A stretch of DNA of 11,458 bases from Puniceicoccales bacterium (GCA_031266235.1 JAISBJ010000056.1:1-11458), one strand, 5' to 3'; positions 1 through 7,159 are shown, numbered from the stretch's first letter. Translations and numbers: made by a program. Notes: generated by a model from the sequence alone, not told the origin.

Positions 1-735
1 GACTGGGAAATGCTGCGGGAAGTAGGCGCGACTTTGCTGGATTTGGGCGTGAAATCCGCCGCTGGGGTAGACGTCGCCGACTTCATGGAGAAATTGAAAG
101 TGAAACAGCGGACTTTAGCGGTCCTGCGCGGCACGGAACTCCGCTTCGATCGGGTCATTTTGCCGATGTTTTCCAGCGAACAAACGGCCGGAAATAATCC
201 GTCGCCAGCTCCCCAACAAAGTTCTCCGGCGCCTGCCAAAAGCGCTAAAAATGAAAAAATGGAAAGGATGGAAAATTGGCGCATCGAGATGAGGGAGGCG
301 AAGGGCCGGGGCGATTTCGATGGGGCGATCGCCGTGCTCTGGAAAATTTTGGGTGCGGATGGTAAAAATATCGACGCCTGGGCCGATCTAACGGATTGCC
401 TTTTGCGAGTAAATAAATACGATATTGCCGAAATGGCCATCCAGGAAGCGATTAAATTTTCTCCCGAGCGCGTCGACCTCCATCTGACTTACTTGGATAT
501 CGTCCTCCGGACCCGCAATAGCGCGGATTATATGCACATTTTGCGGGAGGAAAAACGCAAATTCCCCGGGAGCGCGGAAGTGCGCTTGCTGTGGGCGCGG
601 GCCCAGGAAATTTACAAAGAAGACGCGGTGGGCGCCAAGCGTTCCTATGAAAAATTTTTACAATTAGCGCCCCAGGGACACCCGGAAATCCCGAAAATTA
701 GGCATTTATTGGAGGTCTACGGCTCGGTAAAGTAA
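1..735 (+). CDS. TPR-repeat protein, 3' part (start lies upstream of the window)
   Basis: The reading frame is open from base 1 (codons for D-W-E precede the first ATG at 10), so the true start probably lies outside the window; 244 residues are visible. An N-terminal segment of about 55 residues contains Leu/Val-rich helices. It is followed by a low-complexity Pro/Ser/Gln/Ala linker at roughly residues 60-80. The rest is all-helical with TPR character: a segment starting near GDFDGAIAVLWKIL, a second with WADLTDCLLRVNKYDIAEMA, and later AKRSYEKFLQLAP. TPR proteins are protein-protein scaffolds; nothing here names the partner. The stop (TAA, 733-735) lies about 20 bases before the DUF2062 gene, so the two are probably co-transcribed. 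The TPR fold is fairly sure, the specific role is unknown. Confidence 0.82.
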   Translation, partial: DWEMLREVGATLLDLGVKSAAGVDVADFMEKLKVKQRTLAVLRGTELRFDRVILPMFSSEQTAGNNPSPAPQQSSPAPAKSAKNEKMERMENWRIEMREAKGRGDFDGAIAVLWKILGADGKNIDAWADLTDCLLRVNKYDIAEMAIQEAIKFSPERVDLHLTYLDIVLRTRNSADYMHILREEKRKFPGSAEVRLLWARAQEIYKEDAVGAKRSYEKFLQLAPQGHPEIPKIRHLLEVYGSVK

Positions 736-755
736 AAGAAATATAAAAAAGGGAT

Positions 756-1322
756 ATGATGGAAAGCGATAGGGATAGGGAAAAACATCGGCGGCGAGTT
801 CGCCTCGTCAAACGTTTACTGCGGCACATGCCCCGCAGAGGAAATCTCCACCGCTACCCCATTTTGCGGTGCTTTGAACGGCAGGCTCGGCAGCGGGGGT
901 ATCTTTGGTCGTTTCGGGTGCGGGAGGTGGTCCCGGCGCTCTACGTGGGGTGGATTCTGACGCTGACGCCCATCCTGTCGCTACACATCTTCGTCGCCTG
1001 CCTCTTGTCCTTTATTTTCCGCGCAAATATTATGATTGTTGTGCTGCTTCAATTTGTATCGATGCCGTGGACGGTACCGATTTTATGGTATGCGGACTAC
1101 AAGGTTGGGGCATTTTTTGTGGAGGTACTGGGGACGCCGCAGGTGGAGGCGATTCGGCGGTCTTACGCGCAAGTGAGTTTCAAAGGGATCGGCGATTTAT
1201 TTATTCATGGGGATCAGTGGGTGCGTTGGTTTTTCACGACGACGCTGGGCGCCATTATTTTGGGAATGTTTTTGGGGCACATCAGTGCGGCGATTTACCG
1301 GTATTTGGCGAAGCGTTCCTAG
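756..1322 (+). CDS. DUF2062 family integral membrane protein
   Basis: This is a 188-residue protein with a strongly basic N terminus (about residues 5-60, rich in Arg/Lys/His). A hydrophobic core follows, with VVPALYVGWILTLTPIL and the helices after it at about 60-120. A final membrane helix lies near WFFTTTLGAIILGMFLGHI (about 158-180). The basic head, the G-x-x-x-(S/T)-P-like core helix and the length match the DUF2062 family, whose biochemical function is not established. Two ATG codons are in tandem (756 and 759). The only purine-rich ribosome-binding element is AAAAAAGGGA immediately upstream, which spaces slightly better for the second ATG. The gene follows the TPR gene closely and probably shares its operon. 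The stop is TAG, and the repeat array starts right at its 3' edge. Confidence 0.85.
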   Translation: MMESDRDREKHRRRVRLVKRLLRHMPRRGNLHRYPILRCFERQARQRGYLWSFRVREVVPALYVGWILTLTPILSLHIFVACLLSFIFRANIMIVVLLQFVSMPWTVPILWYADYKVGAFFVEVLGTPQVEAIRRSYAQVSFKGIGDLFIHGDQWVRWFFTTTLGAIILGMFLGHISAAIYRYLAKRS

Positions 1323-1332
1323 CGGGTGTGCT

Positions 1333-1449
1333 ATGAAAAAAAATTGCAAAAATAGATTGACAAGCCGAAAAGAAGCATTTGGTTTAGATTCAAATGAATA
1401 TTTTCAGCACATGAAGCGTTCGAGCTTTGCATCGCAGAAAAATTTGTGA
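1333..1449 (+). CDS. Possible 38-residue small ORF inside the first repeat unit
   Basis: ATG at 1333 opens a 38-residue basic frame that starts MKKNCKNRLTSRKEAFG and ends SSFASQKNL before TGA. The same start is repeated in unit 2 (1540-1620, 26 residues, MEKNCKNRLTSRK then frameshifted) and unit 3 (1746-1781, 11 residues, MKKNCKNRLTN). Units 2 and 3 have a near-ideal AGGAGGT ribosome-binding site five bases before the ATG. The first copy has only a degraded version (GCGGGTGTGCT). The shared N terminus with diverging ends suggests either decayed duplicates of a small gene or chance frames in a repeat. I do not recognise the peptide. It has no signal sequence or membrane helix. The frame directly follows the DUF2062 gene and would need read-through transcription from it. 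Confidence 0.22.
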   Translation: MKKNCKNRLTSRKEAFGLDSNEYFQHMKRSSFASQKNL

Positions 1450-1769
1450 AAAAATAGATTGACAAACCCGAAAAGAAGCCCAGAAATAAATTTATTGGAA
1501 AGTTTTGTTGCAAATGAAAGTATTTTTAGGAGGTGGGTTATGGAAAAAAATTGCAAAAATAGATTGACAAGCCGAAAAAGAGCATTGGTTTGGATCCAAC
1601 GGAAGATTTTCGGCGCATAAAGCGTTCGAGCTTCGCATCGTAGAAAAATTTGTGAAAAAATAAGTTGACAAGCTGAAAAAAAAGTCCAGAAACAAATTCA
1701 TTGGAAAGTTTTGTTGCAAATGAAAGTATTTTTAGGAGGTGGGTTATGAAAAAAAATTGCAAAAATAGA

Positions 1770-1798
1770 TTGACAAACTGAAAAAGAAGAACAGGAAT
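1770..1798 (+). promoter_or_regulatory. Candidate sigma-70 promoter of tRNA-Val
   Basis: A perfect -35 hexamer TTGACA (1770-1775) is followed after 17 bases by AGGAAT (1793-1798), a weak -10 that keeps only the last three consensus positions. This places transcription start just before the tRNA at 1807, as expected for a stable-RNA promoter. The -35 is the fifth member of the TTGACA series in the upstream repeat array. The poor -10 keeps confidence moderate. Confidence 0.45.
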
Positions 1799-1806
1799 AA
1801 GTCCGC

Positions 1807-1883
1807 GGGGGATTAGCTCAGTTGGTTAGAGCACTTGCTTCACACGCAAGGGGTCAGTGGTTCGAGTCCACTATCTCCCACCA
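1807..1883 (+). tRNA. tRNA-Val, anticodon CAC
   Basis: All tRNA elements fold by eye over 77 bases. The acceptor stem GGGGGAT (1807-1813) pairs with ATCTCCC (1873-1879) with one G-U. The D stem is GCTC/GAGC. The anticodon stem is CTTGC/GCAAG (1834-1838 with 1846-1850) around the loop TTCACAC, with anticodon CAC at 1841-1843, which reads GUG valine codons. The T arm is AGTGG-TTCGAGT-CCACT. The discriminator is A (1880) and the 3' CCA is encoded (1881-1883). No duplicated tRNA 3' end that would mark an integrated element is seen elsewhere in the window. The next gene is on the opposite strand and converges on it. Confidence 0.97.
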
Positions 1884-1960
1884 AAATTCGTATTCCCAAT
1901 TTTCAATCGGAACGATGGTGGCGCGGAAGTGTTGAGTGTGCTTTGTTCTTTATTTGCTGT

Positions 1961-3436
1961 TCAATCCAGCAAATTCTGGATGGAGCGCTTGTACCATTGG
2001 CCGTATTTATCGGAGAAATACAGGCTGCGTTTGCCGACTTTTTCCAGGCGTATTTTCGGATGTTCGTTCAGCAGGGCTCCGATGCAAAAACGCCTATTAT
2101 CGGTGACGATGTAAGCTGTCCCATCTTTTTGGCGCTGGATTGTATCGATGTGCAGGGCGAGCAGCGCGTCGCGTATTTTCTCCTGTTGCAGGAGCAATGG
2201 ATCCCGGTAAAGGTGTTTCAGCTTGCGTTTCGGCGAGAGTTCCTCGCTTGTTTTGATGGGTTGCGATCGATTTTCTGAGGCGTCTTTTTTATTGTAAAAA
2301 TTTTTATAAAAAAATGTAATCGCCAAGTGGAAAAAGACCGCGGCAACGGAGCTTTTGATGAGGAAAACTGTCGCGCTTTGGATCAAAGATGCGGGTAAAT
2401 TAATAGAAATAATTTTGTAAAAACCGGACTTGCATGCTTGGTACAGCGCCGCAAAACCGTTCCCGATCGCCCGGCAGTAGTGAACTAGGGTGGCTGCGGA
2501 TTTTTCCTTTGCGATGGCGCAGCAACCTTTTAAAAAAAGTAAATTATTTACAAAAAAACGGCCTAAATAATTCAATATTTTTACGGGAAATAGGGCGATC
2601 TGGAGTGCTCCGGAGGCTAGAAAGCGGCACATTTGGAGGCAATTTTTTCCCAACCACAGGCAAGAATTACGCAAAAATTCGCAGATGTTTTCCGCGAACG
2701 AGGCCAGCGTACTGGAGCAGAAATTGATCGATTTCAGCGGCGCTCCGCAAAGAAATTTGAGCAATTTGTAGGGGGCCGTGAGGGCGGATTCGGCGGCGAT
2801 GAGGCAGTAGCTGGGGAAGCGTTTCAGCGATTGTAAAAATGTCCATTGAGATTCTCGGCGAATTGTAAAATTAATGGCCGGTTTTTGAATATTTTTTCGC
2901 AACATTTCGATGCGTTGCCCGTAGTTACAATGCCGCTGTTCGGCGCTGTTTGGGCTTGAAATGGGAGCATTTTGTCGGTTATTATCGCCACTTTGGATGC
3001 CTTTGGAACGATTGTCCGTCGGCTGCGACTGCCCCTTTTGGGAGCTGTAATCGACCGTGATGCAGGCAGAATCCGGTTCCACTAGCGTTTTTTTATTGCG
3101 CTCCATAACCGCTCCCGATTGAATAGATGCCCGCTGTCCGGCGCTGTTTGGGCTTGAAATGGGAGCATTCTGTCGGTTATTATCGCCGCTTTGGATGCCT
3201 TTGGAACGATTGTCCGTCGGCTGCGACTGTCCCTTTTGGGAGCTGTAATCGACCGTGATGCAGGCAGAATCCGGCTCCACTAGCGCTTCCCGATATTCCT
3301 CAGCCAAAACCGCTGCGCCCAAAGATCCGTCCGGTGAATCCGAAGCTTTCTCCGCCCCTTCCTCCAAAGTAGAAATCGCCGCAGGCCCCTTCTTGTCCGC
3401 TCCCCGGCGCCTTAAACCGTCAAATATTAAACTCAT
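1961..3436 (-). CDS. GspB-like single-pass membrane protein, partner of the ExeA-like ATPase
   Basis: The ATG at 3436 overlaps the stop of the upstream ATPase as ATGA, giving a 491-residue protein that starts MSLIFDGLRRRG. The frame is open further upstream, but that would lie inside the ATPase gene. The N terminus resembles the MSxIxDALRK-type start of GspB/ExeB proteins, which pair with ExeA ATPases in type II secretion. The order seen is as follows. A cytoplasmic, hydrophilic, Ser/Gln/Asn-rich region includes a 66-residue tandem repeat (copies start near residues 52 and 118). A Cys-rich amphipathic helical stretch covers about 202-342. One membrane helix lies at about 351-377 (ATVFLIKSSVAAVFFHLAITFF). 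A C-terminal domain of about 85-110 residues ends with RRFCIGALLNEHPKIRLEKV and a YFSDKYGQWY strand, in the style of the GspB periplasmic domain. The long middle region is much larger than in classical GspB. Function by homology and context only. Confidence 0.62.
   Translation of the reverse strand: MSLIFDGLRRRGADKKGPAAISTLEEGAEKASDSPDGSLGAAVLAEEYREALVEPDSACITVDYSSQKGQSQPTDNRSKGIQSGDNNRQNAPISSPNSAGQRASIQSGAVMERNKKTLVEPDSACITVDYSSQKGQSQPTDNRSKGIQSGDNNRQNAPISSPNSAEQRHCNYGQRIEMLRKNIQKPAINFTIRRESQWTFLQSLKRFPSYCLIAAESALTAPYKLLKFLCGAPLKSINFCSSTLASFAENICEFLRNSCLWLGKNCLQMCRFLASGALQIALFPVKILNYLGRFFVNNLLFLKGCCAIAKEKSAATLVHYCRAIGNGFAALYQACKSGFYKIISINLPASLIQSATVFLIKSSVAAVFFHLAITFFYKNFYNKKDASENRSQPIKTSEELSPKRKLKHLYRDPLLLQQEKIRDALLALHIDTIQRQKDGTAYIVTDNRRFCIGALLNEHPKIRLEKVGKRSLYFSDKYGQWYKRSIQNLLD
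2933..3285 (-). repeat. In-frame tandem duplication, 198-base period, inside the GspB-like gene
   Basis: The segment 2933-3087 matches 3131-3285 base for base at a constant offset of 198 (66 codons). I count only five differences in about 155 bases and no indels. The 43 bases between them (3088-3130) complete the first unit. Both copies encode LVEPDSACITVDYSSQKG and the Gln/Asn/Ser-rich sequence that follows. Four of the five differences fall in third codon positions and are silent; the fifth changes Gly to Glu just before QR. The duplication therefore looks recent yet has kept its reading frame. Confidence 0.96.
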
Positions 3437-4290
3437 ACTCGCCTCAGTTGGTTGATGTCCTTCAGCGCACGCCTGACGTCGCAAAGCCGTACCTTCGTGG
3501 AATAGTCGATGAATGCCGAAATGAGCGCCTTGTCGCAAATATTGTTGATCACCCGCGGAATCCCTCGGCTAGCAGTGTAAATTTTTCGTAATGCAAAAAA
3601 GGAAAACATGGGGATCTGCTCCCGCTTGATCTGAAATTTCTTCTCCGAAGGCGCTTCCTCCCTCGCCAAATTGATGCGGTGGAAGATGTAATTTTTCGTG
3701 TCCAGGAAACTCAAGGGCTTTAGGTCGTGGTAAACGGAAATGCGCTGCCGCAATTGCCGCATACACGTTTTTCGCAATTTTTCTTTGAGCTCCGGCTGCC
3801 CGACGAGGATGATGTGGAGCAATTTTTCGTCGTCCCGCTCGATGTTCGATAGCAAACGCACCGTCTCCAGGCTGCTGAAGTCCAAATTCTGTGATTCGTC
3901 GATGATCAGTACCGTGCGCTTCCCGCTCGAACGCTCCCGGCGAAGTTTTTCCGTGATTTTGTCGCGTATTTCTTCGATGGATTCGCCGGAGTCCGTCGGG
4001 AGGTCGAGGCGCAGGCAAATGGCGTTGAGCAGCTGGCGCTCGTCCTGGGGCGGGATGGAAAGCGAAATGATGATGTACTCCAGCGGGTTTAATTCCCGGA
4101 TCAGCGCGCCGCAAAGCGTCGTTTTCCCGCATCCCACTTCCCCCGTAATCACCGTAAAACCGTCGCAATTCTCAATGCCGTACTGCAAAAGCGCGAAGGC
4201 GGTCGTGTACTGGGGGCTCATGTAGAGGACGTTATTATCGCTCTTAATGGTAAATGGCTTCTGTTTGAGCTTAAAGAAATCGAGGTACAT
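3433..4290 (-). CDS. ExeA/MshM-like AAA+ ATPase of secretion or pilus type
   Basis: This 285-residue protein starts MYLDFFKLKQKPFTIKSD and has a YMSPQY motif, the characteristic opening of ExeA/GspA- and MshM-type ATPases. Walker A is GEVGCGKTT at residues 50-58. Walker B is VLIIDE at about 127-132, with DESQNL following as in the family. The sensor-1-like strand is HIILVGQPEL (about 159-168), and a sensor-2 region lies near SRGIPRVINNICDKAL (about 242-257). Length and motifs are intact, so it should hydrolyse ATP. In known systems ExeA acts at the inner membrane with ExeB to place the secretin through peptidoglycan. That role here is inferred from the GspB-like neighbour. The start lies 2 bases after the glgP stop, with a ribosome-binding site GGGAGAG inside the glgP 3' end. 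Its own stop overlaps the next start (ATGA), so translation is probably coupled. Confidence 0.88.
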   Translation of the reverse strand: MYLDFFKLKQKPFTIKSDNNVLYMSPQYTTAFALLQYGIENCDGFTVITGEVGCGKTTLCGALIRELNPLEYIIISLSIPPQDERQLLNAICLRLDLPTDSGESIEEIRDKITEKLRRERSSGKRTVLIIDESQNLDFSSLETVRLLSNIERDDEKLLHIILVGQPELKEKLRKTCMRQLRQRISVYHDLKPLSFLDTKNYIFHRINLAREEAPSEKKFQIKREQIPMFSFFALRKIYTASRGIPRVINNICDKALISAFIDYSTKVRLCDVRRALKDINQLRRV

Positions 4291-4292
4291 GA

Positions 4293-6860
4293 TTACTCTC
4301 CCACATTGACATTTTTTAAACGCCAGATGTCGCGGGCGTACTCGTTGATGGTGCGGTCGCTCGAGAATTTCCCCATGAGCGCCGTGTTGAGGATCGCCAT
4401 TTTTGCCCAGAGCGGGCGGTTGCGGTAGGCGTCATTGACGCGTTCGTGGGCTTGGGAGTAGGCGTTATAGTCGGCGAGGACGAAGAATGGGTCGCGGTGG
4501 ATCAGGTCTTCGGCGATCTCACGCATCGGATTTTCTCCGTTTGGAGTGGCGAAGAAATCGGAACGCATCCAATCCAGCACAGCTTTCAAATCCTCGTCGC
4601 TGGCGTAGTAATCGCCGGGGTTGTAGCCGCCGTGTTTGAGGGCCGAAATTTCCTGTTCCGTATTGCCAAAAATGAAAATATTATCTTCGCCGACCTCCTC
4701 CAAAATTTCCACGTTAGCGCCGTCGAGCGTCCCGATGGTGCAGGCGCCGTTGAGGGCGAGTTTCATATTGCCGGTGCCCGAAGCCTCCTTGCCGGCCGTC
4801 GAAATCTGCTCCGATAAATCCGCCGCGGGAATGATTTTTTCGGCGATCGACACGCAGTAGTTGGGGATAAAAGCGATCTTCAGTTTGCCGCGGATCTCTT
4901 TGTTAGTATTGATAAATTGGGCCGCCAGATTGATGGCGTGGATAATTTTTTTCGCCATTTGGTAACCGGGCGCCGCCTTTGCGCCGAAAATGAACGCGCG
5001 CGGATGGATCGCGGGGTTATCGGGGTCTTTGGAGATGCGGCGGAAGAGGGATAGGATGTGGAGGAGATTGAGGTGCTGCCGCTTGTACTCGTGGAGCCGC
5101 TTGATTTGGACGTCGAAGAGGGCGTCCGGATCGATCTCGAGCCCCAGCGTATCGCCGATGAATGCCGCCAAATGCACCTTGTTGTCGCGCTTAATCGCCA
5201 TGAATTGCTCCTGAAAATCCCTATTATCGGAGCATTTGACCAGTTGGTTGAGTTGGCTGAGATCCGTTACCCAGCCCGCCCCGATCTTCGAATCGATGAG
5301 CGCCGACAGCTTGGGATTGCAGAGTTTGAGCCAGCGGCGAGGGGTGATGCCATTGGTTTTATTGTTAAACCGCGTCGGATAGAGGGCGTGGAAATCGGGG
5401 AAGAGTTGGGATTTGAGGAGCTCCGAGTGCATGCGGGCGACGCCGTTGACCGAGTGACTCCCCACCACCGCCAGGTGCGCCATCCGAATAACCGGATTTT
5501 CGCCGTCGCCGATGATGGATAATTGGCGCTTTTTCTCGTTGTCTTGAGGCCACTTAACTTCCACTTCCTCCGCCAAAAATCGTCGGTTGATCTCGCAAAT
5601 GATCTGGTAATGCCGTGGCAAAACCCGCTGGAAAAGGGCGACCGTCCACGTCTCGAGGGCCTCGGGGAGGAGGGTATGGTTGGTGTAGGCGAAAATCTCC
5701 CGGCACATGTCCCACGCCACCTTCCACTCCATCCGCTCTTCGTCGACGAAAATCCGCATCATTTCTACGATTGCGATGGTTGGGTGGGTATCGTTGAGTT
5801 GGATGGCTGTGGTTTGGGGGAAGTTCGTCCGGTCGGCGTGTAAATTTTTATGGCGCCGAATAATGTCCCGGATCGAGCACGCGACGAAAAAATATTGCTG
5901 CACCAGCCGCAATTCCTTACCTTGCTCCGTCGAATCGTTGGGGTAGAGGATTTTGGAGATGGTTTCGGTGTTGACCTTGTCGTAGACCGCCTGGATGTAA
6001 TCGCCGCGGTTGAATTCTTCGAGGCCGAATTCTTCGGTGGAATGGGCTTCCCAGAGGCGGAGGAAGTTGACCGTTTCGGCGCCGTAGCCGACGATGGGGA
6101 TATCCCAGGGGACGCCGACGATGTCCCGGGTATTTTCCCAGACGGGGGCCCAATCGCCGTGTTCGTCGTAGTGGTTGCTGACGGTGCCGTACAATTTGAT
6201 GCGTTGGGTATTTTCCGGGCGGGCGATTTGCCACGGGTTGCGGCCCAGAATCATCCATTTATCGGGGCATTCCAGCTGTTTGCCGCTGGAAAATTCTTGG
6301 CGGAACAGGCCGAATTCGTAGTGGATTCCGTAGCCGATCGCCGGGTAATTGAGGGTGGCGAGGGAGTCGAGGAAGCAGGAAGCCAGACGTCCCAGACCGC
6401 CGTTGCCGAGGCTCAAATCGTGTCCTTCCGTAAAAAGTTTGTCAAGATTCTGGCCCAAAGCGCAGAGGGCGTCCCGCGTTTCATCGAAGAGTCCGGCGTT
6501 GTGCAAATTATTTTTGAGGAGGCTCCCGGGCAGATATTCCAGCGAGAGGTAGTACAGGCGCCGCACGTCGGGGGTATGTTGGCAGCGCTGGGTTTTGATG
6601 TAGCGTTGGAGGACTTTGTCGCGGACGGCGTAGCACGTGGCGAGCCACCAATCGTGTGGGGTCGCGGAGGAGGGTTCGCGGGCGAGGGTACACTCCAGGC
6701 GGTGGAGGATAATTTGTTGCATTTCCTCGGCGGTACTTTGGACAAATCGCTCCGTTTTTGGGGAGCTTTGCTGCGCGCAACAGGTACTGCAGCCGCAGGA
6801 TTGGCCTGGTATTTTCGAAGAATGATCGACCGTTGATTTTAGCTTATTGAACTTTCCCAT
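4293..6860 (-). CDS. glgP: Glycogen/alpha-glucan phosphorylase
   Basis: This enzyme releases glucose-1-phosphate from glycogen or maltodextrins using phosphate and the cofactor PLP, in the cytoplasm. The family PLP-lysine signature EASGTGNMKLALNG is present, with the lysine at about residue 700 counted from the ATG at 6860. It is followed by TIGTLDGANVE. Other conserved blocks are LGNGGLGRLASCFLDSLATL, IQLNDTHPTIAIVEMMRI, KTNGITPRRWL and VQIKRLHEYKRQ. Counted from 6860 the protein has 855 residues, a little longer than the usual 800-840. The extra length is an N-terminal region of about 45 residues containing a Cys cluster (CGCSTCC). The frame can also start at GTG 6938 (881 residues). I prefer ATG 6860 because TAGGA lies just before it, while 6938 has no ribosome-binding site. 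It is the first gene of a three-gene operon with the ATPase and GspB-like genes. Confidence 0.96.
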   Translation of the reverse strand: MGKFNKLKSTVDHSSKIPGQSCGCSTCCAQQSSPKTERFVQSTAEEMQQIILHRLECTLAREPSSATPHDWWLATCYAVRDKVLQRYIKTQRCQHTPDVRRLYYLSLEYLPGSLLKNNLHNAGLFDETRDALCALGQNLDKLFTEGHDLSLGNGGLGRLASCFLDSLATLNYPAIGYGIHYEFGLFRQEFSSGKQLECPDKWMILGRNPWQIARPENTQRIKLYGTVSNHYDEHGDWAPVWENTRDIVGVPWDIPIVGYGAETVNFLRLWEAHSTEEFGLEEFNRGDYIQAVYDKVNTETISKILYPNDSTEQGKELRLVQQYFFVACSIRDIIRRHKNLHADRTNFPQTTAIQLNDTHPTIAIVEMMRIFVDEERMEWKVAWDMCREIFAYTNHTLLPEALETWTVALFQRVLPRHYQIICEINRRFLAEEVEVKWPQDNEKKRQLSIIGDGENPVIRMAHLAVVGSHSVNGVARMHSELLKSQLFPDFHALYPTRFNNKTNGITPRRWLKLCNPKLSALIDSKIGAGWVTDLSQLNQLVKCSDNRDFQEQFMAIKRDNKVHLAAFIGDTLGLEIDPDALFDVQIKRLHEYKRQHLNLLHILSLFRRISKDPDNPAIHPRAFIFGAKAAPGYQMAKKIIHAINLAAQFINTNKEIRGKLKIAFIPNYCVSIAEKIIPAADLSEQISTAGKEASGTGNMKLALNGACTIGTLDGANVEILEEVGEDNIFIFGNTEQEISALKHGGYNPGDYYASDEDLKAVLDWMRSDFFATPNGENPMREIAEDLIHRDPFFVLADYNAYSQAHERVNDAYRNRPLWAKMAILNTALMGKFSSDRTINEYARDIWRLKNVNVGE

Positions 6861-6940
6861 ATATCCTAATTGTTCTCGTATTAAATTTTTTAGTTTTGCC
6901 AACAAAAATTTTGCATTGATAATTTTCGGAGAGGACACAG

Positions 6941-7159
6941 TTGATAATTTTTTGTGACATGCGTGTAAAATATTTTATTTTGTGGGTTATTTTAGGTGTA
7001 GGATTGGGAGTGATTGAGGGGCGATCTTTGAGTTTACGGCGGCATCGACACCGGCGGAGTATTATTGGAGCTTCCGGGGATGAAGAAGTTAAGACTTATA
7101 GTAGCGAAGAAACTGGAACTCATAAAAGTAAAAAAAATGATAATTTTTTCGAAGAATAG
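6941..7159 (+). CDS. 5' part of an amber-interrupted gene: short secreted basic protein
   Basis: TTG at 6941 is preceded six bases upstream by a strong GGAGAGG (6928-6934). An ATG at 6959 in the same frame is the alternative start. The product of 72 residues has a signal-peptide-like segment (MRVKYFILWVILGVGLGVIEG). A basic block RSLSLRRHRHRRS and a Lys/Ser/Glu-rich hydrophilic tail follow, ending at TAG 7157-7159. The frame after the TAG stays open to 7816 and encodes a second copy of the same 59-residue repeat, in which the TAG position is AAG (Lys). The simplest reading is one gene with a nonsense mutation in the first repeat copy. If so, the functional signal peptide is now separated from the rest of the protein. 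I do not recognise the family. It diverges from glgP. Confidence 0.5.
   Translation: MIIFCDMRVKYFILWVILGVGLGVIEGRSLSLRRHRHRRSIIGASGDEEVKTYSSEETGTHKSKKNDNFFEE

Larger units (their letters stand above)
1321..1800. repeat. Degenerate tandem repeat array, about 206-base units, upstream of tRNA-Val
   Basis: This gene-poor stretch holds two full units and one partial unit, starting at 1333, 1540 and 1746 (spacing 207 and 206 bases). A shared sub-core, AAAAATAGATTGACAA followed by CGAAAA-like sequence, occurs twice per unit. TTGACA is therefore found at 1357, 1459, 1564, 1665 and 1770, spaced 102, 105, 101 and 105 bases. Each unit boundary carries AGGAGGT five bases before an ATG (1528-1542 and 1734-1748). 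The first boundary (1320-1335) has a decayed version of it. A small hairpin, AAGC-GTTCGA-GCTT, is conserved in both full units (1414-1427 and 1620-1633). Most differences between units are transitions and short indels. No transposase and no terminal inverted repeats are visible. The array ends where the tRNA gene begins. Confidence 0.9.

Noticed and set aside
1414..1427. GTTCGA-containing hairpin in the repeats as a remnant tRNA T arm
   Set aside because: Only four base pairs form around a six-base loop, and no acceptor, D or anticodon arm can be found at the right distance.
1331..1762. Phe/Leu-rich frames on the - strand of the repeat array (60-75 residues)
   Set aside because: Two begin at TTG with no ribosome-binding site. 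They frameshift between repeat units and simply reflect A-rich sequence on the other strand.
1333..1800. CRISPR array
   Set aside because: The repeating units are about 206 bases with decayed similarity throughout. There are no short identical repeats with unique spacers, and no cas genes.
1807..1883. tRNA-Val as an attachment site of an integrated element
   Set aside because: No copy of the tRNA 3' end, integrase gene or foreign gene block follows. The downstream genes are a housekeeping operon.
1952..1974. Perfect 8-bp hairpin ATTTGCTG/CAGCAAAT at the 3' end of the GspB-like gene
   Set aside because: It includes the stop codon and has no T-run after it on either strand, so I do not call it an intrinsic terminator. 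It might still protect the 3' end of the transcript.
5850..6836. 328-residue open frame on the + strand opposite glgP
   Set aside because: It lies wholly antisense to the clearly conserved phosphorylase. It is Val/Ala/Glu-rich in the way expected of a shadow frame, and has no recognisable motif.
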